Assembly (NCBI GenBank): GCA_050014015.1
Contig: JBEKEC010000023.1
Coordinates: 7,726 to 71,725, forward strand
Source: PALSA-1353 sp050014015
Lineage (GTDB): Bacteria; Planctomycetota; Phycisphaerae; Tepidisphaerales; Tepidisphaeraceae
Length of the DNA: 64,000 nucleotides
Reading direction: 5' to 3'
Shown here: positions 33,242 through 40,613 of the stretch, one piece after another
Layout of the letters: each line of letters begins with the position of its first letter
How positions within the stretch are numbered: position 1 is the stretch's first letter
Notes under the pieces: model-generated
What the model saw: only the letters and a program-made list of their open reading frames with translations
Databases searched by the model: none
Told to the model about the DNA's origin: nothing
Made by a program: the position numbers and the translations under genes

Positions 33242-34609
33242 ATGCTAACGCAACTGAGCGTGGGTAATTTCAAGTCGTGGACGCGGATCGAGAAGATGCG
33301 ATTGGCACCCATTACGGGGCTGTTTGGGACGAACAGTTCCGGGAAAACCAGCATCCTGCAACTGCTGCTGATGTTAAAGCAGACCATTGAGTCATCAGAT
33401 CGGGCACAGGTGCTGGAATTTGGGGACGAGAAAAGCCTAACGAACCTAGGAAGTTTCCGCGATGTAATAACTGACCACAAGGTGTCGGGTGCGATGGACT
33501 TCTCGGTCAGCTGGGATCTTTCCAAGCCGCTTGTCGTGCGGGATCCGGAAAAGAGCAGGACCGATACGCTATTCACAACAAGTCAACTCGCGTTTGAATG
33601 TGCCCTAGGCCAAAATGGCGCGGACCGCCTGGCAGTATCAAGGCTTGCATATAGCGTAAACGACTATCACTTCGTCCTAAAGCGCAAAGAACAAGCTGGA
33701 GCGAAGTATGAATTGACCGATGAAAGCAATGGAATCCATTTTGTACGGACGCCTGGCCGCGTATGGCCCCTCCCTGCACCGGTAAAGTTCTACGGCTTCC
33801 CGGATCAGGTTTACGCCTATTACCAAAACGCCGGATTTCTCTCAGACCTTCAGTTGGCGTTCGAAAACCTTTTTCGACGCCTCTATTACCTTGGGCCGCT
33901 TCGTGAGTTTCCACAACGGCATTATGCGTGGAAAGGGTCTGAACCGGCGGATACGGGACGTCGAGGAGAACAGGTCGTTGATGCGATCCTGGCGTCACAG
34001 GAAAGGCGAGCTTACATCTCGCGCGGCCAGGGGCGCAAAAAGCAGTCGTTGGAGGAACGCGTTGCACATTGGCTCAAGGAACTGGGCCTAATTCACGATT
34101 TTAAGGTCGAACGGATTGCGAAGGAGAACAATGTCTACCAGGTCCGAGTTCAAAGGACGCCCGGCGCCGCCAAGGTATTGATAACCGATGTGGGGTTCGG
34201 GGTATCGCAAATACTGCCCGTCTTGGTGCTTTGCTACTACGTGCCGGAAGGGTCAATAATTCTGCTGGAACAGCCGGAAATCCACCTCCACCCCTCGGTT
34301 CAGGCGGGCTTGGCGGATGTGTTCGTAGACGCCGTGAAAAACCGCAAGGTTCAGATTGTGGTGGAAAGTCATAGTGAGCATCTGCTGCGTCGTCTGCAAC
34401 GGCACGTGGCGGAGGGAACGATTACTCCAGAACAGACTTCTCTATATTTTTGTGAGGCGACGGATGCCGGTTCGCGGTTGAGGAGCCTAGACGTGGATAT
34501 CTATGGAAATATTGCAAAATGGCCCAAGGATTTTTTTGGCGATGAATTCGGCGAGATGAGCGCGATAACGAAGGCCGCAATGGAAAGGAAAAAGGGGCAA
34601 CAGGCGTGA
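33242..34609 (+). CDS. DUF3696-type AAA ATPase (OLD/ABC-like), candidate defence ATPase
   Basis: A 455-residue protein. Walker A GTNSSGKTS at residues 29-37 in an ABC-type N-terminus (LTQLSVGNFKSWTRIEKMRLAPITGLFG), a long insertion, then an ABC-like signature region (DVGFGVSQILPVLVL) and Walker B ILLEQPEIHLHPSVQAGLADVF, followed by VVESHSEHLLRRLQR, an H-loop. DUF3696 forms the C-terminal region. Proteins of this build act as sensors in anti-phage systems of the Septu, Gabija and PARIS kind. The next gene encodes a PIN-like protein and overlaps by 4 nt. Codon use is more AT-rich than in the host genes around. GAAAGGGA precedes the start. Confidence 0.88.
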   Translation: MLTQLSVGNFKSWTRIEKMRLAPITGLFGTNSSGKTSILQLLLMLKQTIESSDRAQVLEFGDEKSLTNLGSFRDVITDHKVSGAMDFSVSWDLSKPLVVRDPEKSRTDTLFTTSQLAFECALGQNGADRLAVSRLAYSVNDYHFVLKRKEQAGAKYELTDESNGIHFVRTPGRVWPLPAPVKFYGFPDQVYAYYQNAGFLSDLQLAFENLFRRLYYLGPLREFPQRHYAWKGSEPADTGRRGEQVVDAILASQERRAYISRGQGRKKQSLEERVAHWLKELGLIHDFKVERIAKENNVYQVRVQRTPGAAKVLITDVGFGVSQILPVLVLCYYVPEGSIILLEQPEIHLHPSVQAGLADVFVDAVKNRKVQIVVESHSEHLLRRLQRHVAEGTITPEQTSLYFCEATDAGSRLRSLDVDIYGNIAKWPKDFFGDEFGEMSAITKAAMERKKGQQA

Positions 34610-35109
34610 GTGCGTTTGTGGTTGATACAAACGTGCCTGTTGTGGCTAACGGCAAGAGCGAACAGGCAGACCCGGATTGCGTGATTGCATGCATCGACGC
34701 GCTCGGGGATATCCGCGCCAACGGTCTCGTTGTGCTGGACGATGCCATGCTGATTCTTCGCGAGTACATGAATAATCTGAGCATGTCGGGCCAGCCGGGA
34801 GCGGGCGACCTCTTCATGAAATGGGTGTGGAGCGTGCAAGCTGATGGGAATCGGTGCGAACAGGTTCGCCTTACTGCTCATCACAGTCACGAGCCTGATA
34901 ATTTCGAGGAGTTTCCGCAGGATGCCGATTTGGCGGAATTTGACCGCTCAGATAGGAAGTTCGTCGCGGTGGCGCTCGCCAGCCGCAATAAGCCGGTTGT
35001 GCTGAATGCCGTGGATCCCGATTCGGCGGAAAATTACGCGGCCCTGAAGCGTAATGGCGTAACCGTTCGTTTCCTGTGCCCGCAATGCGTCTGTCCTAGC
35101 GGGGAATAG
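34606..35109 (+). CDS. PIN-like nuclease, candidate effector of the two-gene ATPase cassette
   Basis: A 167-residue protein that starts with GTG overlapping the ATPase stop. PIN-type acidic positions can be traced: Asp in FVVDTNVPVVANG, Glu in MLILREYMNNL, Asp in FDRSDRKFVAVALASR and Asp in VLNAVDPDS. The tail (VRFLCPQCVC) is cysteine-rich. PIN domains are metal-dependent RNases and serve as effectors in toxin-antitoxin and abortive-infection systems. Strict coupling with the ATPase suggests that the ATPase controls it. This pairing is not one I can name as an established system. Confidence 0.7.
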   Translation: MSAFVVDTNVPVVANGKSEQADPDCVIACIDALGDIRANGLVVLDDAMLILREYMNNLSMSGQPGAGDLFMKWVWSVQADGNRCEQVRLTAHHSHEPDNFEEFPQDADLAEFDRSDRKFVAVALASRNKPVVLNAVDPDSAENYAALKRNGVTVRFLCPQCVCPSGE

Positions 35110-35206
35110 ATGAAAACCCCTGGATACGTCAAATCGGCGCGAACAGCGTTGAACTCGCTTAGCCCACAACGCGATGCGAATCTGTTGGCCAACCGCCGGA
35201 CGTTCC

Positions 35207-36193
35207 TCAGTCGATCTTCACCGCGCCGCGGTGGAATCGCGTGACGATGTCCGGGTCGGGGAACAGCGACGTGCGCGAATTGTCCTTCCCCTCGTAGTCG
35301 ATCAGCGACAGCAGGTATCGAATGCTCTCCAGCCGCGCACGCTTCTTGTCGTTTGCCTTCACGATGATCCACGGACTGTAACTGGTGTGCGTCCGGCTGA
35401 AAACGGTTTCCTTGTACTTCGTGTACGCATCCCACAAATCCTGGGCTTTGCCGTCGAGTGGGCTTAGTTTCCATTGCTTGAGCAGATTGTCGCGGCGGGA
35501 TTCGAAGCGGGCCAATTGCACTTCGCGGGAAATGGAAAACCAGAATTTCACGATGATCACGCCGTCTTCCACCAGCATGTGCTCGAATTCCGGCACCTGT
35601 TGCATGAAGCGCTCGTATTCCGGCCGGGTGCAGAATCCGTTGACCGGCTCGACGATTCCGCGGTTGTACCAACTGCGGTCGAAGAAGACGATCTCGCCCT
35701 TGTTGGGCAATTGCTTCATGTAGCGTTGGAAATACCATTGCCCGAGTTCTTCGGCGGTGGGCTTGGGCAAAGCCACCACGCGCATGGCGCGCGGATTGAG
35801 GTGCTCGATGAACCGCCGGATGGTCCCGCCCTTGCCGGCCGCGTCGCGGCCTTCAAAAATGATCGCCAGGCGCTTGCCCTGCTCCTGAATCCATCGTTGC
35901 AGCTTCACCAATTCGATCTGGAGGCTTTCCAATTCGTCTTCATATTTGATGGCCGCTTTGATTCTGTTGACCTTGAGCTTCTTTTCCCGCAACAGTTGAA
36001 TGAATTGTCGCCGCGAATGGAGATCGGCCAACTCGACCGGGGTCAAATGAAGCCCGCCGGTTTCAGTTGACGCGGCGGAAGACGTCAGCGTGTCGTTTAG
36101 AATTTCCTGTCCGTCTTTGACAAGCGAATCCTGCGAGCCCGGACCTGCCGCCGGGGCCAAAACGTCAACCATTGATTTGGAACGATCGCTCAT
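35207..36193 (-). CDS. ppk2: Polyphosphate kinase 2
   Basis: A 328-residue P-loop kinase. Walker A GRDAAGKGGT, the family block RVVALPKPTAEELGQWYFQRYM, lid region FFDRSWYNR and VKFWFSISREVQLARFESR are all PPK2. An N-terminal extension of about 90 residues precedes the domain, as in class I PPK2 proteins that use polyphosphate to make ATP or GTP from the diphosphates. Single gene. Confidence 0.95.
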   Translation of the reverse strand: MSDRSKSMVDVLAPAAGPGSQDSLVKDGQEILNDTLTSSAASTETGGLHLTPVELADLHSRRQFIQLLREKKLKVNRIKAAIKYEDELESLQIELVKLQRWIQEQGKRLAIIFEGRDAAGKGGTIRRFIEHLNPRAMRVVALPKPTAEELGQWYFQRYMKQLPNKGEIVFFDRSWYNRGIVEPVNGFCTRPEYERFMQQVPEFEHMLVEDGVIIVKFWFSISREVQLARFESRRDNLLKQWKLSPLDGKAQDLWDAYTKYKETVFSRTHTSYSPWIIVKANDKKRARLESIRYLLSLIDYEGKDNSRTSLFPDPDIVTRFHRGAVKID

Positions 36194-36287
36194 GACTTGT
36201 ATCTCCCGAATGTGCGCAGCGAGAAAACGACTGGGCGAGTTATTAACCAGATCGGGATGTGCGAATACTCACTTAACCCGGATTATT

Positions 36288-36434
36288 CACCACGGATGAC
36301 ACGGATATCACGGATACTCAATGCTGGAAATCACTTATGATCGATTTCATGCTTTTCCGCGGCGCGCACACTGCGCGCATCGCGGTTTCGGAACGGTTCT
36401 GATTTATCCGTGTTATCCGTGAAATCCGTGGTTC
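36288..36434. repeat. Palindromic element with CACGGATAA 9-mer arms, second copy
   Basis: Left arm 36288-36316 and right arm 36404-36434 are complementary runs of three CACGGATA-like 9-mers around a loop of about 87 nt. The same family as 8020-8090. It lies between the ppk2 start and a convergent end. Confidence 0.8.
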
Positions 36435-36513
36435 ATTGTCTTCGGGTTGAGCGGAGGCGATTACCGACCACGGTCGATTTGCTTGGGGGCGTTCGCGTTT
36501 ACGCGGCGTTTTT

Positions 36514-37146
36514 TTACGGACGTTGGGAAATAATCAGTTTCCCGTCATTGTCGAGCCACGCGTCGCAGGTGTGGCGCACTCCATCCATTTCATAATCGAA
36601 CGTGAAATGCGAAGGATTATTCGCGTCCGGCTGGCCGGCGAAGAATTTCCAATGATCGAGCGAAGACCCGCGGTCCGTCGCCACCGTCAGGTAGTCCCAC
36701 TTCGACAATTGCGGCCAGAGCGAGATGTCCCATTCCAGATACTGAACCCGGAATCCAATCTGCCCGATGGGGAACATCGGCGAAAACGTGAGCGACATCA
36801 GGCATCGCATGCCGTTGGGACGGCGCATTTCGTGCAGAAAGATCGTGCCGTCCGAGATAATGGTCCGGCCATTGTCGATTCCCTCGAAGTGAATTCGCGG
36901 CACGCAAACTTCGGAATGAAGGACGTTGCCTTGATTCATCTCGAAGACGACGTGGCTCGGCGGCTGCAGGAATCGCAGGCACTTTTGTTCCCAGTAGATC
37001 GACTCGGCACGCCGCCACAGCCCCGAACCCCACTGAACCGCCGCGATGACGCTGCCGGCGGCAAAGATGAGGATGTAAACCCATCGCCAAACCCGCCGGG
37101 CCGCCGGCGGCTTCGGAGCGTAATTAAGTGGCTTCACCGCATCCAT
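36514..37146 (-). CDS. Membrane-anchored protein of unknown function
   Basis: A 210-residue protein. One N-terminal transmembrane helix (about residues 22-43, VYILIFAAGSVIAAVQWG) follows a basic, Pro-rich head, so the rest should be periplasmic. The remainder is strand-rich with many aromatic residues (HVVFEMNQGNVLHSEV, FTFDYEMDGVRHTCDAWL). No family recognised. It resembles the anchored hypotheticals common in planctomycetes. Confidence 0.6.
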   Translation of the reverse strand: MDAVKPLNYAPKPPAARRVWRWVYILIFAAGSVIAAVQWGSGLWRRAESIYWEQKCLRFLQPPSHVVFEMNQGNVLHSEVCVPRIHFEGIDNGRTIISDGTIFLHEMRRPNGMRCLMSLTFSPMFPIGQIGFRVQYLEWDISLWPQLSKWDYLTVATDRGSSLDHWKFFAGQPDANNPSHFTFDYEMDGVRHTCDAWLDNDGKLIISQRP

Positions 37147-37180
37147 TCGGTTACCGGCTTCGGCGCTAGCACCTATTATT

Positions 37181-37409
37181 TACCGTGGAGATCGCGGAGA
37201 AAATGCATTCTTGCCACAGATAAAAATCAGATGGACACAGATAAAAAGAAAGAAGGATCTCACGCAGAGGCGCAGAGGCGCAGAGAAAACAAAGGCATTG
37301 TCTTCTCTGCGCCTTTGCGCCTCTGCGTGAGCTCTCCTCTTATGCATTTCATCTGTGTCCATCTGATTTACATCTGTGGCAATTTCTCTTCTGCGCGATC
37401 TCCGCGGTA
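37181..37409. repeat. Three palindromes nested inside each other
   Basis: Outer arms 37181-37200/37390-37409 (18 of 20 match), middle arms 37213-37242/37351-37380 (28 of 30) and inner arms 37259-37286/37304-37331 (27 of 28). The three pairs have unrelated sequences, each of which reads as a palindromic element of its own. The inner one is the GCGCAGAGG 9-mer family, also seen at 40398 and 42736. Confidence 0.9.
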
Positions 37410-37420
37410 AAAAATCCGCT

Positions 37421-38686
37421 CTAGCTGACGGATTTTACCCGCGAAATGATTTCTGTCCTGGGGACGGGCGATTGATCCCCGGTCGAAAGATCCTTCAGCA
37501 TCACCTCGCCCCTGGCCAGCTCGTTGTCGCCGAGGATGAGACAGAACTTCGCCGCTTCGCGGTCGGCGATCTTGAACTGGGCTTTCATCGAGCGGTCGGC
37601 CAAATCCATGTCGGCGACGACGCCAGCGGCGCGGAGGTCGGCCAAAAGGTTCCATGCCGCCTGCCTGGCGGCCGGCCCCAGCGCCGCCAGCCAGACCAGC
37701 GGCCGGCGCGGATCGGGCAATGTTACTTGCTGGGCATCCAATGCGATCAGCAATCGTTCCAGCCCGATGCCGAACCCGACGCCGGGCGTAGGCCGGCCGC
37801 CCAGGATTTCGACGAGGTTGTCGTATCGCCCGCCGCCGCCGATCGCGTTCTGGGCGCCCAGCCCGGACGTCGTCACTTCCCACACGGTTCCCGTGTAATA
37901 ATCGAATCCGCGAACCAGATTGGGATTCACCGTGAACGCAATGGATCGGTCCCTGAGCATGGCCTGGACGTTTTGGAAATGCTGCCGGCTCTTGTCGGAC
38001 AACGATTCCAATGCCGGCGGAGCGCCGATCACGGCCGACTGATCGCGCGGGTCCTTGCTGTCCAGAATGCGCAGGGGATTTTCGGTCAGCCGCCGTTGGC
38101 TGTCTTCGCTCAATTGCGACGACTTGGGCGTCAGGAATTTCACCAGGGCGTCGCGATATCGATTCTTACTTTCCTTGTCGCCGAGGCTGTTGATTTGCAG
38201 GGAGAAATCCTTCACTCCGCATCGGCGATAGAAATCCAGTTGCAGGAGGATGCATTCGACGTCCTGCTGCGGCTCGGCGATGCCGAAGGCTTCTACGCCG
38301 AACTGGTGGTGCTGGCGCAGGCGGCCTCTTTGCGGGCGTTCGTAGCGGAAATTCGGGCCGATGTAAAAAAGCTTTTGCCGCGAGCCTTCCTGGGCGAGGA
38401 GATTGTTTTCGATGGCGGATCGGACGACGCCGGCGGTGCCTTCGGGGCGGAGGGTGATCGAATCGCCGCCGCGGTCGGAAAACGTGAACGTTTCCTTGCT
38501 GACGATGTCGGTTGTTTCGCCGACGCCGCGGTGGAAAAGTTCGCTGTATTCGTAGATGGGCGTGCGGATTTCGGCGAAGTGATAGACCGTCGCCACGTCG
38601 CGCGCGATGGTCTCGATGGCCTGCCATTTCCAGCTATCGGCGGGCAGCGTGTCGGCGGTGCCGCGCGGAGCGTTGATTCTCGACAT
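37421..38686 (-). CDS. hisS: Histidyl-tRNA synthetase
   Basis: A 421-residue class II aminoacyl-tRNA synthetase. Motif 2 (FRYERPQRGRLRQHHQFGVEAFG), the histidine-specific blocks LVRGFDYYTGTVWEV and GGGRYDNLV, motif 3 (GFGIGLERLLIAL) and a C-terminal anticodon-binding domain are present. It starts 3 nt after the trigger factor stop, so the two are likely co-transcribed, tig first. Confidence 0.97.
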   Translation of the reverse strand: MSRINAPRGTADTLPADSWKWQAIETIARDVATVYHFAEIRTPIYEYSELFHRGVGETTDIVSKETFTFSDRGGDSITLRPEGTAGVVRSAIENNLLAQEGSRQKLFYIGPNFRYERPQRGRLRQHHQFGVEAFGIAEPQQDVECILLQLDFYRRCGVKDFSLQINSLGDKESKNRYRDALVKFLTPKSSQLSEDSQRRLTENPLRILDSKDPRDQSAVIGAPPALESLSDKSRQHFQNVQAMLRDRSIAFTVNPNLVRGFDYYTGTVWEVTTSGLGAQNAIGGGGRYDNLVEILGGRPTPGVGFGIGLERLLIALDAQQVTLPDPRRPLVWLAALGPAARQAAWNLLADLRAAGVVADMDLADRSMKAQFKIADREAAKFCLILGDNELARGEVMLKDLSTGDQSPVPRTEIISRVKSVS

Positions 38687-38689
38687 GGG

Positions 38690-40219
38690 TCACGGCCCCG
38701 TAGGCTGCGCGTCTGGCTCCGTAGGCTTCGCCTCTGGCTCCGTAGGCTTCCCCTCCGAACCGGAAGGCTGGGTCTCCCAAAGCGCTGCTGGTTCGACGCC
38801 GGTTCTCGGTTTGTCGTCCTTCATCGCATCCACGTCCACTTCCTCGATCCTGGCGCTTTCGAGGATCTTGTCCAGGGCCTTCTGCTCCCGCATCTGAATG
38901 TACATGCTCAGGAGCGAGCCATCGGCGGACATTTCCTGCTTGAGCTTTTCCGGCCTCTTCCCGGACTGGGCCGCCAGCAGGGAGGTCCGGCCGTTCAGTT
39001 CCGCCTCGTTCACGTCCACGTTGAAATCGCCGGCGATCTTCTGAAGGATGAAAAACAGCTTCAGGTCGCGCAGGGCCTCGTCCTTGACGTTGGCGCGCAG
39101 GGCGTCGATTCGCGCATCCGCCTGATCTTCGGGCATTCCCCGCATCAGCAACTCGATCCGCCGGCGCTTCAGCACCCGGTCCGCCTGCCGATCCGACAGC
39201 TTGTTCGGCAGGTCGATATGCACGTTCTGCAATAAATAATTGCTGATCTGGTCGCGCATCGTTTGCTGCACGTCGTATTCCACCCGCTGGAGCATCTGCA
39301 CGCGAAGCGCGTCGCGCAGCTCCTTTTCATCGGCAAAGCCCAGGCTGTCGAGGAATGCCTGATTGATCTCGGCCAGCTCGAGTTTCTTGATCTCCTTGAG
39401 ATCCATTTCGACGGCCACGTCCTTGCCGCGGATTTGCTCGTTGGGATTTGTCGCGGGCACGGCCACCGTGAATTCCCGCTTTTCCCCGGTCTTCAGGCCC
39501 TGAAGCCTGGCGTCGAGATCGTCGATCTGGATGCCGGCGAATCGGCCGGGCTTGGCGATGATCTGGCCGTCATGCTGGTGTGAGACGACGTTCCCGTCCA
39601 CCTTGAGATGGACGTCGGCGATGAGATAGTCGCCCGCTTCGACGCCGCGGTCCTCGACGGGAACCAACGCGCCCTGTTGCTGACGGAGATTGAGCATCGC
39701 CTGATCGACGTGCTCGTCCTTCACTTCCACCTTGGGTTTCCGGACCGACAGCCCGGTCAGCGGCGGAAGGTTGATCTGCGGCTGAACCTCGATCTCGAAG
39801 GAATAGCTCAGGTTGCCCGACTCCGGCAACTTGATTGCCTCGGGGTTATCGAACTGCGGCTCGCCGATCACGCTCAGGGAATTCTTGGAAATCGCCTGCT
39901 CGTAGCTTTCGCTGATGAGGGTTCGGCGAACCTGATCGCGGACGTCGCTGTGGAATCGTTTTTCGATGAGTTTTTGCGGAGCGTGCCCCGGCCGGAAGCC
40001 GGGGACCGCCGCCTCTCGCCTGAGCTGCTTGAATTGCTCCTGGAGCTTGGCGGCGATCACTTCCTGCGGGACTTCAATGGACACTTTTTTCGTGGCGGGG
40101 CCCGCGTCCTCGATCTTGATTTGATAGGGACTTTGTTCCGGCTCCTGGACGGCGGAAGGGGCGTCGCCCCCCGGTGCGGAAAGCGCTTCGCCCTCTGCTG
40201 CGGCTTGTTCATCAGCCAT
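38690..40219 (-). CDS. tig: Trigger factor (ribosome-associated chaperone/PPIase) with acidic extensions
   Basis: A 509-residue protein. The ribosome-binding N-domain with the signature GFRPGHAPQKLIEKRF, a PPIase-like middle domain (ADVHLKVDGNVV... AGIQIDDLDARLQGLKTGEKREF), and a helical C-domain. It is longer than the usual 430-450 residues because of an acidic N-terminal extension of about 30 residues and a repetitive Pro/Thr/Glu tail (PTEPEAKPTEPDAQPTGP). The start at 40219 has GAGG 6 nt upstream. Confidence 0.93.
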   Translation of the reverse strand: MADEQAAAEGEALSAPGGDAPSAVQEPEQSPYQIKIEDAGPATKKVSIEVPQEVIAAKLQEQFKQLRREAAVPGFRPGHAPQKLIEKRFHSDVRDQVRRTLISESYEQAISKNSLSVIGEPQFDNPEAIKLPESGNLSYSFEIEVQPQINLPPLTGLSVRKPKVEVKDEHVDQAMLNLRQQQGALVPVEDRGVEAGDYLIADVHLKVDGNVVSHQHDGQIIAKPGRFAGIQIDDLDARLQGLKTGEKREFTVAVPATNPNEQIRGKDVAVEMDLKEIKKLELAEINQAFLDSLGFADEKELRDALRVQMLQRVEYDVQQTMRDQISNYLLQNVHIDLPNKLSDRQADRVLKRRRIELLMRGMPEDQADARIDALRANVKDEALRDLKLFFILQKIAGDFNVDVNEAELNGRTSLLAAQSGKRPEKLKQEMSADGSLLSMYIQMREQKALDKILESARIEEVDVDAMKDDKPRTGVEPAALWETQPSGSEGKPTEPEAKPTEPDAQPTGP

Positions 40220-40397
40220 GTAAAACCTCGACTCCTCACCAGACTTTTTTGACAAGCGCCCAGGAACGTCCCCGACGCCGAGAATCTCGCATTATAGCCA
40301 AACCGCCCGATTTGAAAATGGCAGGCGGCAATTTTTGGATGCCGAGGGTGAAACGCTCATTTGTGCTCCGGGTCGGTTCAATTCATCGCAGAAGAGG

Positions 40398-40490
40398 TCT
40401 CACGCAGAGGCGCAAAGGCGCAAAGGAATGAAGAAAACAAAGGCTCTTGCTTCTCTTACATCTCTGCGCCTTTGCGCCTCTGCGTGAGAT
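40398..40490. repeat. GCGCAGAGG-family palindrome, copy 2
   Basis: Arms 40398-40427 and 40461-40490 are complementary 9-mer runs around a 33-nt loop. Nearly the same arm sequence occurs at 37259-37331 and 42736-42824. Confidence 0.85.
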
Positions 40491-40597
40491 CCTTCTTCCA
40501 TGGATTTCAAAACGAATCGAGTTGGATCGCAAATGAGCAATGCACCATCCATTCCCGCTCTTCCCTGGCAATGGTAACGGCATGCGAAATTCTCGTT

Positions 40598-40603
40598 TAC
40601 AAT
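40598..40603 (+). promoter_or_regulatory. -10-like TACAAT before the second TPR glycosyltransferase
   Basis: TACAAT ends 10 nt before GTG 40614 and overlaps the alternative ATG at 40602, which makes that ATG unlikely. Confidence 0.4.
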
Positions 40604-40613
40604 GCCAGGGCAA

